64,000 nucleotides of DNA from Legionella sp. PATHC032. GTDB lineage: Bacteria > Pseudomonadota > Gammaproteobacteria > Legionellales > Legionellaceae. This document shows positions 9,650-17,846 of this stretch, piece after piece. Below the pieces are notes generated by a model. It ran no database searches and was not told the DNA's origin. It was given only the letters and a program-made list of their open reading frames with translations. Made by a program: the position numbers and the translations under genes. The DNA lies in the NCBI RefSeq assembly GCF_026191185.1, contig NZ_JAPHOV010000001.1, positions 546,001-610,000 on the forward strand, read 5' to 3'. The number at the start of each line of letters is the position of its first letter. Position 1 is the first letter of the stretch.

Positions 9650-10416
9650 TAGATGAAAGAGCAATGATTCACCCATCGGCGAAGCTGGCAAGTGGAGTGT
9701 CAATAGGCCCTGGAACAGTGATAGGCGCTGATGTTGAGATTGGTGAAAATACTTGGATAGGGCCGCATGTGGTAGTTGAAGGACCTACTGTAATTGGTAA
9801 AAACAATAAGATCTTTCAATTTGCCTCCGTAGGAGATGAGCCGCAAGATATCACTTACAAGGGTGAGCCAACTCGTCTTGAAATTGGTGATAATAATGTA
9901 ATTAGAGAATATTGCATGATTAGCCGGGGTACTGTCAAAGGAGGGGGTGTTACTCGTATTGGGAATAGTAATTACTTAATGGCTTATTCACATATTGGCC
10001 ATGATTGCATGGTAGGTAATCATATCATTATGGTGAATTATGCAGCCTTATCAGGTCATGTAACAATTAATGATTACGCAATTATCGGTCCTTATGCTGC
10101 AGTTCACCAATTTTGTCAGGTGGGAGCTTACGCTTTTATAGCTCGAGCTACTTATGTTACTAAAGATGTATTACCCTATGTCATGATTGCAGGTCATACC
10201 ACCTCTGCTTGTGGAATCAATACGGTTGGTTTAAGAAGGCGGGGTTTTTCTTCCGCAGCTATTGATTGTTTGCGCCGTGCATATAAAATTATCTTCCGAA
10301 AAGGATTAACAGTTCAACAGGCAGTTTCAGAATTAGAGCTGATTCAAAATGAGTGTCCTGAAATTATCCCTATGATTGATGCTTTGAATCAGTCCACCAG
10401 AGGCATTGTGAGGTAA
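9646..10416 (+). CDS. lpxA: UDP-N-acetylglucosamine O-acyltransferase
   Basis: 256 residues. First step of lipid A synthesis: O-acylation of UDP-GlcNAc from 3-hydroxyacyl-ACP. Left-handed beta-helix hexapeptide repeats fill residues 8-185, with the catalytic His at 119 (YSHIGHDCMVGN), then the helical C-terminal domain. The GTG start overlaps the fabZ stop and gives MIDERAMIHP, aligning with the usual N-terminus MIDxxAxxHP. lpxB, which follows lpxA in E. coli, is not here; crcB follows instead. Confidence 0.95.
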   Translation: MIDERAMIHPSAKLASGVSIGPGTVIGADVEIGENTWIGPHVVVEGPTVIGKNNKIFQFASVGDEPQDITYKGEPTRLEIGDNNVIREYCMISRGTVKGGGVTRIGNSNYLMAYSHIGHDCMVGNHIIMVNYAALSGHVTINDYAIIGPYAAVHQFCQVGAYAFIARATYVTKDVLPYVMIAGHTTSACGINTVGLRRRGFSSAAIDCLRRAYKIIFRKGLTVQQAVSELELIQNECPEIIPMIDALNQSTRGIVR

Positions 10417-10419
10417 GCA

Positions 10420-10824
10420 ATGGTTGTTGCTCCCTATTTGGCTGTAGCTATCGGAGGTTCCTTAGGTGCAATGTCACGTTATTTAGTTACAATAATGGCT
10501 CAAAATGCCTGGGGGATAAAATTTCCTTATGGTACTCTTTTAGTCAACACGCTAGGCTCTTTTCTAGCTGGCTTTTTTCTTATTGTATTAGTAGGTCGTT
10601 TTAGCGCTGAGGAGTCGTTTCGTTTATTCCTTTTTACGGGATTTTTAGGAGCTTTTACTACCTTTTCGAGTTTTGCTGCAGAATCTTTATTTATGTTTGA
10701 GCAAGGATATTGGTTTAAATTAATTACCAATATACTGGTTAATAATGTTGGCTCATTGTCCATGGTCTTCATTGGAACATTAGTTGCTAAATATGTATTA
10801 TTAGGACATCAGGACCCCAATTAA
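10420..10824 (+). CDS. crcB: Fluoride channel CrcB/Fluc
   Basis: 134 residues with four predicted transmembrane helices. Small dimeric channels of this family export fluoride. Hallmarks visible: [10 protein letters not shown] near residue 11, [11 protein letters not shown] (about 39-49), and [15 protein letters not shown] (about 73-87) with the conserved Thr-Phe-Ser-Ser segment. Starts 3 bp after lpxA, so it is in the envelope operon rather than under a fluoride riboswitch. Translation probably depends on lpxA. Confidence 0.92.
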   Translation: MVVAPYLAVAIGGSLGAMSRYLVTIMAQNAWGIKFPYGTLLVNTLGSFLAGFFLIVLVGRFSAEESFRLFLFTGFLGAFTTFSSFAAESLFMFEQGYWFKLITNILVNNVGSLSMVFIGTLVAKYVLLGHQDPN

Positions 10825-10845
10825 TAATTTTTAGAGTGTTGGCTT

Positions 10846-12126
10846 ATGTTAGATAATCAATTACTTCGAGAAAACCCTCAATATGTAGCAACTCAATTGC
10901 TGAAACGAGGATTTCAATTTGATGCAGTCACTTTCAGTCAGTTGGAAGAAAAGCGTAAGGCTCTGCAAGTAAGTACGCAATCATTACAGAACGAACGAAA
11001 TTTGCGATCGAAAGCAATCGGTGAAGCAAAATCTCGAGGTGAAAACATAGAGCCTATGCGCGAAGAAGTGAATAAACTTGGCGCCAAATTAGAGCAACAA
11101 AAGACCGAACTGGACGAGGTTCTTAAGCAAATTGAGGTGATTATTCTGTCATTACCTAATATTCCTCATAAATCAGTACCTGTGGGTAAAGATGAGGTGG
11201 ATAATCAGGAAATCAGAAAATGGGGGGAAGTACCTGCTTTTTCTTTCCCTGTAAAGTCACATGATGAATTGGGTGAGGCGCTAGGGCAAATGGATTTTGC
11301 TCTTGCAGCTAAAATTACGGGCAGTCGTTTTGTAGTCATGAAAGGACAACTGGCACGATTGCACCGGGCTTTAATTCAATTCATGCTGGATATACATATT
11401 CAGCAACATGGTTACCAGGAAATATATGTACCTTATATTGTTAATGCAGATAGCTTGTTAGGGACTGGACAGTTACCAAAGTTTGAGGCCGATTTATTTA
11501 AATTAACAGGGGATAATGAGTACTACTTGACGTCTACTTCAGAAATTCCTGTGACGAATACAGTACGGGAAATGATATTGTCTGCTGAGCAATTACCTAT
11601 TCGGTATGTTTGCCATTCCCCGTGTTTTCGTAGTGAGGCCGGTTCTTATGGTAAAGACACAAAGGGGATGATTAGACAGCATCAATTTGAGAAGGTCGAG
11701 TTGGTCTGGATTACCAAACCGGAAGATTCTTATGATGCTTTGGAGCAACTTACTCAACATGCTGAAGTCATTTTACAGCGTTTAAACTTGCCTTACCGAG
11801 TGGTTGCTTTGTGTACAGGGGATATCGGTGCTGGCTCAGCCAAAACATATGATCTTGAGGTTTGGTTGCCTAGTCAGAATACTTATCGAGAAATATCTTC
11901 TTGTTCCAATATGGAGGCATTTCAGGCACGCCGAATGAAAGCTCGTTTCCGAAATCCTGAGACCAATGAGATTCAATTGGTTCACACTCTAAATGGATCA
12001 GGTTTAGCTGTTGGAAGAACTTTAGTTGCCATTATGGAGAATTATCAAGATGAGCATGGAAACATTCATATACCAGATGCTTTGAAGCCTTATTTAGGCG
12101 GTATTGATATCATTACTGTGAAATAG
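10846..12126 (+). CDS. serS: Seryl-tRNA synthetase
   Basis: 426 residues, class II synthetase that charges tRNA-Ser. The N-terminal coiled-coil arm (about residues 30-110, Lys/Glu rich) is visible, then the catalytic core: motif 2 [20 protein letters not shown] and motif 3 [20 protein letters not shown]. Length is close to the E. coli enzyme (430). It starts 21 bp after crcB, likely in the same transcript. Confidence 0.97.
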   Translation: MLDNQLLRENPQYVATQLLKRGFQFDAVTFSQLEEKRKALQVSTQSLQNERNLRSKAIGEAKSRGENIEPMREEVNKLGAKLEQQKTELDEVLKQIEVIILSLPNIPHKSVPVGKDEVDNQEIRKWGEVPAFSFPVKSHDELGEALGQMDFALAAKITGSRFVVMKGQLARLHRALIQFMLDIHIQQHGYQEIYVPYIVNADSLLGTGQLPKFEADLFKLTGDNEYYLTSTSEIPVTNTVREMILSAEQLPIRYVCHSPCFRSEAGSYGKDTKGMIRQHQFEKVELVWITKPEDSYDALEQLTQHAEVILQRLNLPYRVVALCTGDIGAGSAKTYDLEVWLPSQNTYREISSCSNMEAFQARRMKARFRNPETNEIQLVHTLNGSGLAVGRTLVAIMENYQDEHGNIHIPDALKPYLGGIDIITVK

Positions 12127-12385
12127 GTTTACTCATAATCATGGATATTATTTCTTAAACGTTAGCCTTCAAGAGGAAAGAATGATAGATAGGTTATATT
12201 GAGTCAAATCAATCGCCTCTTAAGCACTTTTAAGAAAAATATCCAGTGGCTCTAAACTAATCTAAATTAAACACTTTGGTATTTCCTTAACAATCTGGTC
12301 AAAAACCATTGATATCAATTATTCTCAAATTTAAGTATTACATTTTAGTTTAAGGTTCATAAAATATTTTGGAGTTAATAATCCA

Positions 12386-13030
12386 ATGAACGAGGTAATT
12401 ATTCGTGAGATAACATCCGAAGATAGAGAGATATTTCTTTGTGCTATGCAAAGCAGTCAGGCATTACATCATCCTTGGGTTAAGGCTCCGGTAACACCTG
12501 ATGAGTTTGATGAGTATTTTTCTCGCTATCAAAAATCAAACCAGAAAAGTTATCTGCTTTTTTCTGCCAATAACTTGGCTGGTGTCTTTAATATCAGTGA
12601 AATAGTACGTGGTTACTTTCAAAATGCCTATTTGGGCTTTTATGCTGTTGCAGCTTATGCGGGCAAAGGATACATGAGTACGGGTTTGAAGTTAATATTA
12701 ACCAAGGTTTTTAAGGAAATTGGGTTGCATCGCTTAGAAGCGAATATACAACCTGAAAATACCCGTTCAATCTGGCTTGTGAAGAAAAATGGTTTTCGCT
12801 ATGAAGGATTTCCCCCACGTTATTTGAGAGTGAATAATGTTTGGCAAAGCCATGAGCATTGGGCCATGACTTATGAAGATTTTATCAAGGATAATAATGA
12901 GGTGCTTGAAAAAGATCATATCGATATTGTTGCATACAATACAGAGTGGCCACTTCTAGCCAAGATAGAAATGGCGAAATTACGCGCTTCATTTTGTAAT
13001 ATTGTGATATATAAACATTGTGATCTATAA
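12386..13030 (+). CDS. GNAT acetyltransferase with a truncated GrpB-like C-terminal tail
   Basis: 214 residues. Residues 1-165 look like a RimJ-type GNAT N-acetyltransferase; motif A is AAYAGKGYMSTGL (about 90-102) and IQPENTRSIWLVKKNGFRYEG fits the GNAT beta4-alpha4 region (shown in part). After a short linker, residues 178-202 (IDIVAYNTEWPLLAKIEMAKLR...) match the start of the GrpB/UPF0157 domain, whose usual form reads V-x-Y-D/N-x-x-W-P. It stops where the conserved H-I-G-S-T block should follow (here KHCDL then stop). So it appears to be a GNAT-GrpB fusion that has lost most of its second domain. RBS GGAGTT is 10 nt upstream. Confidence 0.8.
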   Translation: MNEVIIREITSEDREIFLCAMQSSQALHHPWVKAPVTPDEFDEYFSRYQKSNQKSYLLFSANNLAGVFNISEIVRGYFQNAYLGFYAVAAYAGKGYMSTGLKLILTKVFKEIGLHRLEANIQPENTRSIWLVKKNGFRYEGFPPRYLRVNNVWQSHEHWAMTYEDFIKDNNEVLEKDHIDIVAYNTEWPLLAKIEMAKLRASFCNIVIYKHCDL

Positions 13031-13061
13031 TTGTACTAGGTTACTTTAATTGAGAAACGCT

Positions 13062-13325
13062 ATGGCAGATCAACCTCCAAAATCTAAATGGCATGAAATT
13101 AAACGGCTATCAGAGGGGGATAATAAAGTAGATAATAATCAAGCCCCAGTGTCAACAGCAGATAGAATTAAAAAGCTTTACCTGGATACACAGGTAGGCA
13201 GTCCAGTTGATACTGTTGAAGAAGCGGATGCCCTACGTAATAATTTGGGGCCTAAAGATACTAAAATAGAAAAATCATCCCCTGAGAGTGATGAGCCAAA
13301 GCCTGATATACCAACCCCTGGATGA
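13062..13325 (+). CDS. Small hydrophilic hypothetical protein, probably disordered
   Basis: 87 residues rich in Asp, Glu, Lys, Pro and Ser, no hydrophobic core, no signal peptide. The C-terminal half (PKDTKIEKSSPESDEPKPD) is low complexity. I chose ATG 13062 with GAG 8 nt upstream over the in-frame TTG at 13050. No family recognised. It lies 31 bp after the GNAT gene and may be co-transcribed. An inverted repeat follows at 13354-13386. Confidence 0.6.
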   Translation: MADQPPKSKWHEIKRLSEGDNKVDNNQAPVSTADRIKKLYLDTQVGSPVDTVEEADALRNNLGPKDTKIEKSSPESDEPKPDIPTPG

Positions 13326-13353
13326 TAGTAGGAATAAAATACATTGATTAAAT

Positions 13354-13386
13354 AAAATGGTTATTACTATTTAACTATACCATTTT
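13354..13386 (+). terminator. Weak hairpin after the small hypothetical gene
   Basis: AAAATGGT (13354-13361) pairs with ACCATTTT (13379-13386) across a 17-nt AT-rich loop. A short T run lies in the second arm. This may end transcription of the 12386-13325 pair; the loop is long, so the call is tentative. Confidence 0.35.
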
Positions 13387-13553
13387 GGTTCAGCAAGTGG
13401 ATATGTTGGTATTGTGTTGACAGCCATAATAAATACTTGTAAATTCTTCTCCAAGAAAACCCTTAGTGTTCAATATTCTTTTAGTCATCCTGATTGAACA
13501 CGTGATTAGGTTTTTGATGATGGCTTCTTTATTCTGTTAAAGAGGTCATAACT

Positions 13554-13682
13554 ATGTCAGACAAGCCAGAATGCCCATATATATTAAGCTTGCAAGCAGG
13601 CGATAATTTATTTCATAGCATTTTACAATCAAATTTAGCCATGACGTTAATTTGGAGATGTTGTGGAAAATTTATTGAATGA
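13554..13682 (+). CDS. Possible 42-residue small protein overlapping the next gene
   Basis: An ATG at 13554 preceded by AGAGG with 8-nt spacing opens a 42-codon frame (begins MSDKPECPYILSL, ends RCCGKFIE) that stops at 13680-13682, overlapping the GTG start of the dioxygenase gene at 13663 by 20 bp. Four Cys residues. No family recognised. Either a real small protein or a leader peptide whose translation couples to the next gene; it could also be chance. Confidence 0.4.
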   Translation: MSDKPECPYILSLQAGDNLFHSILQSNLAMTLIWRCCGKFIE

Positions 13683-14595
13683 AAAAAAATTAACAATTTT
13701 TACATCTAATGAAATCCGAGATAATCTGAACCGGGTTCTGCAATACTATGAACAAAATGGCATTATTGGATTTAATGGATATCTAAATCAGGCAGACCGA
13801 ATAAGTTTGCTTAATGAACTTGAGGTAATGCAAAAGGATGCTGAGCAGGATATTGCGATGTATTGGAATAATAAAATCATTCATTTTTATTCCAAAGATC
13901 CTTTGAAACCTGAGTCAGTGGATAGAGAATATGTCACAGAACCTTATTTTCAAGCTTCAAGTAACAAGGCACATGTATTTTATGAAATGGTTGATAATAT
14001 GCGGGTAGTCAATCGAATCGGCCATGGTATGCATCTCATCAATAAGTATCCGATGATGCAGCGAGCAGTTTATGATAGTCCTGTACTTCTGGATTTGCTA
14101 AAAGGGATTGGATTTAAGAAGCCAATCTGCCATCTCAGTGTCTATATTCCCAAATATCCTAATGGAATAGGTAGTGAGGTAAGGCCTCATCAGGAGTCAA
14201 CATTTGCCTATACTAAGCCACAAACTGTAGTTGTTTTGTGGGTCGCTCTGGAAGACTCGTTAATTGAGAATGCCTGTATGTATGGAATTTTAGGAAGTAA
14301 TCATTGGCCATTGAAATGGGTATCAAAAGTGGATCGTGCGACAAAAACGCGTCACTTTGAGCAAACTCATCAGTTATATATTCCTGATTTTATGACAGAG
14401 CGCGAATTTTATACTGCCTTGGAAGTGAAAGCCGGAGATGCTTTGTTATTTCACGGTAATTTTGTGCACTGCAGCCCAATGAATACGTCTAAAAATTCAA
14501 GAAAAGCGTTGTCGTTCCAGTTTATTGAAACGTATGAAGTCGATTATCCAGAAACTAATTGGTTGTACCCTCCTAACAAGTTGTACTTATATTAA
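13663..14595 (+). CDS. legD2: Phytanoyl-CoA dioxygenase family protein, LegD2-like
   Basis: 310 residues. Resembles Fe(II)/2-oxoglutarate dioxygenases of the PhyH family. Candidate iron ligands: His and Glu in VRPHQESTFAYT (about residue 176) and a distal His in FHGNFVHCSP, followed by an Arg (SRKALSFQF) suited to bind 2-oxoglutarate. The usual HxD is HxE here. The start is GTG with GGAG 7 nt upstream. PhyH proteins are eukaryotic-like, and L. pneumophila is known to carry two (LegD1 and LegD2); position next to the Lpg0518/Ceg17-like genes fits LegD2. Substrate unknown. Confidence 0.75.
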   Translation: MENLLNEKKLTIFTSNEIRDNLNRVLQYYEQNGIIGFNGYLNQADRISLLNELEVMQKDAEQDIAMYWNNKIIHFYSKDPLKPESVDREYVTEPYFQASSNKAHVFYEMVDNMRVVNRIGHGMHLINKYPMMQRAVYDSPVLLDLLKGIGFKKPICHLSVYIPKYPNGIGSEVRPHQESTFAYTKPQTVVVLWVALEDSLIENACMYGILGSNHWPLKWVSKVDRATKTRHFEQTHQLYIPDFMTEREFYTALEVKAGDALLFHGNFVHCSPMNTSKNSRKALSFQFIETYEVDYPETNWLYPPNKLYLY

Positions 14596-14630
14596 AAATT
14601 AAATTTGATAAGCGATTGAGGAATCAATGC

Positions 14631-15443
14631 ATGTCTATGTATGATAAGCCCCAGTTTTTTAAAACCTATTTTTCTAGTGCAAGCGAGAAGTCAATCTTGG
14701 TAAAGCTGTTGGATAAACGATTTCATCCTCCCTCTCATACTGCGAACATATTGGATTTGGGTTGCCATGATGGCGCATTGATGAAAAATATAGTGAATGC
14801 TTATGCAAAGCGTTTACCGGAAAAGTTAGTTATTACCGGAGTGGATCCTAGTTTGCAAGCAATTAAAGAATATGCAAAAGCAGATTTTCCAATTCAAGTC
14901 CAAACGAATATTTTTTCTGGAACTGCAGAAGATTATTTTGATGTGTGCACTGACCATTTTGATTGGATTTTTGCATCGCAGTGTTTGTATTGGTCCCCTG
15001 ATTTGCCAAAAATAATTAAGCAGATTCATGAAGCAGGAGAATCCTCTTTAATTGTTATCAGAGGATTTCATGGAATTTATGAAATTCAATCGCAATTCAG
15101 GCATTATATTGGGAATCATTTAGAGAAATTTTATACTGATAAAGAAGTTGAGATGGCCTTAAGGACCCAAAAAATTTTATTTCAGAAAGAATCTCTAAGT
15201 ACTTCTATCCGGTTGCCTGATAAAGACAGCATTGAATTGAAATGGCTCATTTTGTTTTTTTTGCAAATGGAAGAGGAATCATTGAGCGATGAAATATTTT
15301 CCGAAGTACAGGATTGGATCACATCTCGAACATCAGGGAGCATCCATCATGAAGTTCATTTTTTTTGGCTAGGGAATGCAATTTTTATAGAGGATTACAA
15401 CATGAATCTCCCAGTCCAATTGAAAAGAAATTTTATGAGGTAA
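14631..15443 (+). CDS. Class I SAM-dependent methyltransferase-like protein
   Basis: 270 residues. Motif I for S-adenosylmethionine binding is clear (NILDLGCHDGAL, about residues 37-48), with an acidic motif II residue in VITGVDPS about 30 residues on. The start at 14631 (MSMYDKPQF) has GAGGA 8 nt upstream. It is 35 bp after the LegD2-like dioxygenase and likely co-transcribed with it. Substrate unknown. Its last 11 bp overlap the end of the convergent aldo/keto reductase gene. Confidence 0.75.
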   Translation: MSMYDKPQFFKTYFSSASEKSILVKLLDKRFHPPSHTANILDLGCHDGALMKNIVNAYAKRLPEKLVITGVDPSLQAIKEYAKADFPIQVQTNIFSGTAEDYFDVCTDHFDWIFASQCLYWSPDLPKIIKQIHEAGESSLIVIRGFHGIYEIQSQFRHYIGNHLEKFYTDKEVEMALRTQKILFQKESLSTSIRLPDKDSIELKWLILFFLQMEEESLSDEIFSEVQDWITSRTSGSIHHEVHFFWLGNAIFIEDYNMNLPVQLKRNFMR

Positions 15444-16263
15444 AGGCAATGTTTTCAATGAAGTTGATTTCATCATCAGTGAGTATGAATTGATTGATTG
15501 CAAGATCTTCTTTCATATGATCCACATTTGTCGTGCCAGTTAAAGGCAACATTCCTACCTGCTGTGAAAATCTAAAAATGATTTGCTCAATCGATTTCTT
15601 GTATTTTTTGCTGAGATTCTCAAGTTTCGGATGTCTTAATTCATATTGATTGGCCGTTAACAGAGAAAACCCCTGATAAATAATTCCATAAGCCTGGCAA
15701 TGGTTGCGAATTTGTTTATCCCATAATAGCCGGGCAAAACATCTATTTTGAACAAACTTGGGTTTTACCGAAGCAAACGAAATGAGTTCGACTAATTGTT
15801 CATAACTCGCATTGGATATGCCGAGGTGCTTTACTTTCCCATCTTTATACAGGGATTCCATTTTGTTCCAGACTTCTTTATCTTCATCAGAAAGATGATA
15901 TTGATAATAAGGGCCATGCAAAATATAGGAGTTTAAGTAATCAGTATTTAAATGTTCAAGGCTGCTTGTAAAAGATTGTTGTACTTGAATAGTCAGGTTT
16001 GCTGTATCATCGTAAGGTTTGCGATGATCCTGGCCATGAGCATAGGTGAACTTGGATTGTAAAAAAATATCATCACGCAAGATACCTGATTTTTTATAGC
16101 ATTGTTGCAGGGCATATCCAACACCTTCTTCATAATAGTGTTTTCTTTGGTTTGCAGTATCTATACCCCGAAATCCTGTAGTTAATGCAAGCTCAACCAG
16201 TTCACTTGTGCGCTTTTCTTTCCAGGCGGTTCCATATATAAAAGTTGGAAAGCCAAGGTCCAT
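15433..16263 (-). CDS. Aldo/keto reductase
   Basis: 276 residues, TIM-barrel NAD(P)H-dependent carbonyl reductase. The catalytic tetrad is visible: Asp in GIDTANQRKHYYEEGVG (with Tyr a few residues on), Lys in LQSKF, and His in YILHGPY. A cofactor-site segment RDDIFLQSKF and the C-terminal VGMLPLTGTTNVDHM complete the family pattern. RBS AAGGAG is 9 nt before the ATG. Physiological substrate unknown. Confidence 0.85.
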   Translation of the reverse strand: MDLGFPTFIYGTAWKEKRTSELVELALTTGFRGIDTANQRKHYYEEGVGYALQQCYKKSGILRDDIFLQSKFTYAHGQDHRKPYDDTANLTIQVQQSFTSSLEHLNTDYLNSYILHGPYYQYHLSDEDKEVWNKMESLYKDGKVKHLGISNASYEQLVELISFASVKPKFVQNRCFARLLWDKQIRNHCQAYGIIYQGFSLLTANQYELRHPKLENLSKKYKKSIEQIIFRFSQQVGMLPLTGTTNVDHMKEDLAINQFILTDDEINFIENIAFTS

Positions 16264-16572
16264 CGTTCAATCTCCTTCTCGGTTTATTACCTGCAAACAG
16301 ACTCTATTTTGACTCAAAAAACAGAACAAACCATGGTTGACTGTGTGTCTTACATAGGGTTTTTCCTGAAGCTTCTTGTCTTACTATTTGTTTTAATTCT
16401 CAATAGTTACAAATCCTAATCAAAAAGACAACAGGCGTGATTAATCCAAAAGGTTATTCGAAGAACGTACTAATTTTATGGAATTATACAAGAAAATCAG
16501 TCCTTCATCAAAAAGACTTTGGTATTTTTTAATGAGCCACAGTCGCAAGCGACTGTAGCAGGCAGGTAAGAA
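16264..16572. other. 309-bp intergenic region with a short palindrome
   Basis: Mostly AT-rich. A perfect palindrome ACAGTCGC-AA-GCGACTGT occupies 16539-16556, just downstream of the Lpg0518-like gene. It has no T run on either strand, so it is not a canonical terminator. Confidence 0.5.
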
Positions 16573-17421
16573 TTAGTTAAATTGATAAGCGGTTGTATTC
16601 TCATGCTCAGTCTCAGTCACTTCAGGTTTGATGCATGCAGAAACCCAGGTAGTACCAAGACGTGTCATAAAGGCAATTCCTTCAACCAGAGCGTTAATTG
16701 GTGTCATCACCGCCAAAGAGGCTGCTAAACCAAAATGTACTTGTAAGTTATGGAAATTCTCTTTTGCATGTAAAGGCTTACAGATAGCCAAATTGACAAT
16801 ACATTCTAGCGCAGACTCAACTCCATACAATGCTTCGACTAATGAACGAAATCCGCCTTTAGCCAAGGAGGTCATTGGGGATGCCATTTGTTCTAAACAA
16901 TCCCAGGCATTGTTATAAGAAGAAAAGAACCTGGCTTTATTGAAGTAATTGGATGAAGGCAACTCATTAACCATTTGATATCCACTTACTCTGTTTGCCC
17001 ACTTTGCCATAAGCCCGGTTTCTAATAAATCATGGCGAGGTTCTTGACCAACAAACCATGATGATATAACTCTTGTAAGAATTTCAACGGCATGAGTCAG
17101 AGCGTGAATTGGAGCCATAAGCAGTAAACAGGTAGAGAGAGTTAAATGGCAACCCACATCTTTGATCGCGTCCAATGCCAAGCCTGGTTTTAAAATTAAT
17201 AAATTACCTACAGTCCGCAAGGTGGCCCATACTGCCCTTGAGGCATAGTAGCAAGCATATAACCCATTGATAATAGGGGTAATTCCTACTAATGCCAAAC
17301 CAGCCCAAAATTCATTGGTATTGGCGTAATGATTAATAAATCGCTTGGCTGAAACATATTCTCTATCTGGCAATAATCCATCATGTATGAGTGATTCAAG
17401 TTCTCTTCTAAGGTCTGTCAT
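16573..17421 (-). CDS. Candidate Dot/Icm effector with two internal hydrophobic repeats (Lpg0518-like)
   Basis: 282 residues, unknown biochemical function. Residues about 46-122 and 183-259 are an internal duplication: NLLILKP(79)...APIHALTHAVEILTR(117) and NLAICKP(216)...TPINALVEGIAFMTR(254) align without gaps, both with 30 residues between the landmarks. Each copy has several hydrophobic helices, so membrane insertion in a host or bacterial membrane is possible. The C-terminus (EVTETEHENTTAYQFN) is Glu-rich like the E-block of Dot/Icm signals. Position next to the Ceg17-like gene matches the gene I recall as lpg0518, reported as a translocated substrate. Confidence 0.7.
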   Translation of the reverse strand: MTDLRRELESLIHDGLLPDREYVSAKRFINHYANTNEFWAGLALVGITPIINGLYACYYASRAVWATLRTVGNLLILKPGLALDAIKDVGCHLTLSTCLLLMAPIHALTHAVEILTRVISSWFVGQEPRHDLLETGLMAKWANRVSGYQMVNELPSSNYFNKARFFSSYNNAWDCLEQMASPMTSLAKGGFRSLVEALYGVESALECIVNLAICKPLHAKENFHNLQVHFGLAASLAVMTPINALVEGIAFMTRLGTTWVSACIKPEVTETEHENTTAYQFN

Positions 17422-17458
17422 TATGGTCTCTCTCTATGTTAATTAAACAAGCGGGCAG

Positions 17459-17488
17459 AGTATAACCAAAAAAAACATAAATGACCAA
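17459..17488 (-). promoter_or_regulatory. Candidate promoter for the Lpg0518-like gene
   Basis: Reading the minus strand, TTGGTC (17488-17483) and TATACT (17464-17459) are separated by 18 bp, about 40 bp before the ATG. No PmrA-type or CpxR-type direct repeat was found here. Confidence 0.4.
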
Positions 17489-17806
17489 TATTGACCCATG
17501 TTGTATTTGATGTTTGCATTTGTTTTCTTTTGCTTTCTGAACACAAATTAAAGCCTGTCTCTATCCTTATTTATGAACACATGAGTTTCAGGTACTGCAA
17601 AGCCAAAGGAATGCACGGTTGACTAGTTGTAGCGTCTTTTAGTAGCCCAGTAGCCTCGTGCGCGGCCAATGTTGCTCACCTCGATGGTTTATAAAAAGTT
17701 TATCATCAAAAAAATCTTATCACATACTCCCAAAAAAATGAGATCTAATTTTATAGTTCACCCAAAACCTAAGTAATTAAGATTTTTGTAGAACAGAAAT
17801 AAAGAA

Positions 17807-17834
17807 GCAGTGAAATAAATAATCATTTCACTGC
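17807..17834 (-). terminator. Rho-independent terminator of the Ceg17-like gene
   Basis: Ten-base-pair perfect stem GCAGTGAAAT (17807-17816) with ATTTCACTGC (17825-17834) and an 8-nt loop, starting 12 nt beyond the stop codon; on the minus strand it is followed by TTCTTTATTTC. Confidence 0.65.
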
Positions 17835-17846
17835 CAAGGATTAGAT

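Larger units (their letters stand above)
17422..17846. other. 425-bp intergenic region between two effector candidates
   Basis: Holds the promoter at 17459-17488 and the terminator at 17807-17834. A locally GC-richer stretch (about 17630-17690) has no ORF and is unexplained. Confidence 0.5.

Noticed and set aside
10420..10824. Fluoride riboswitch in front of crcB
   Set aside because: Only three bases separate lpxA and crcB; there is no space for an aptamer.
16539..16556. Palindrome ACAGTCGC-AA-GCGACTGT as a terminator
   Set aside because: No T run on either strand, and the loop would be only two to four bases.
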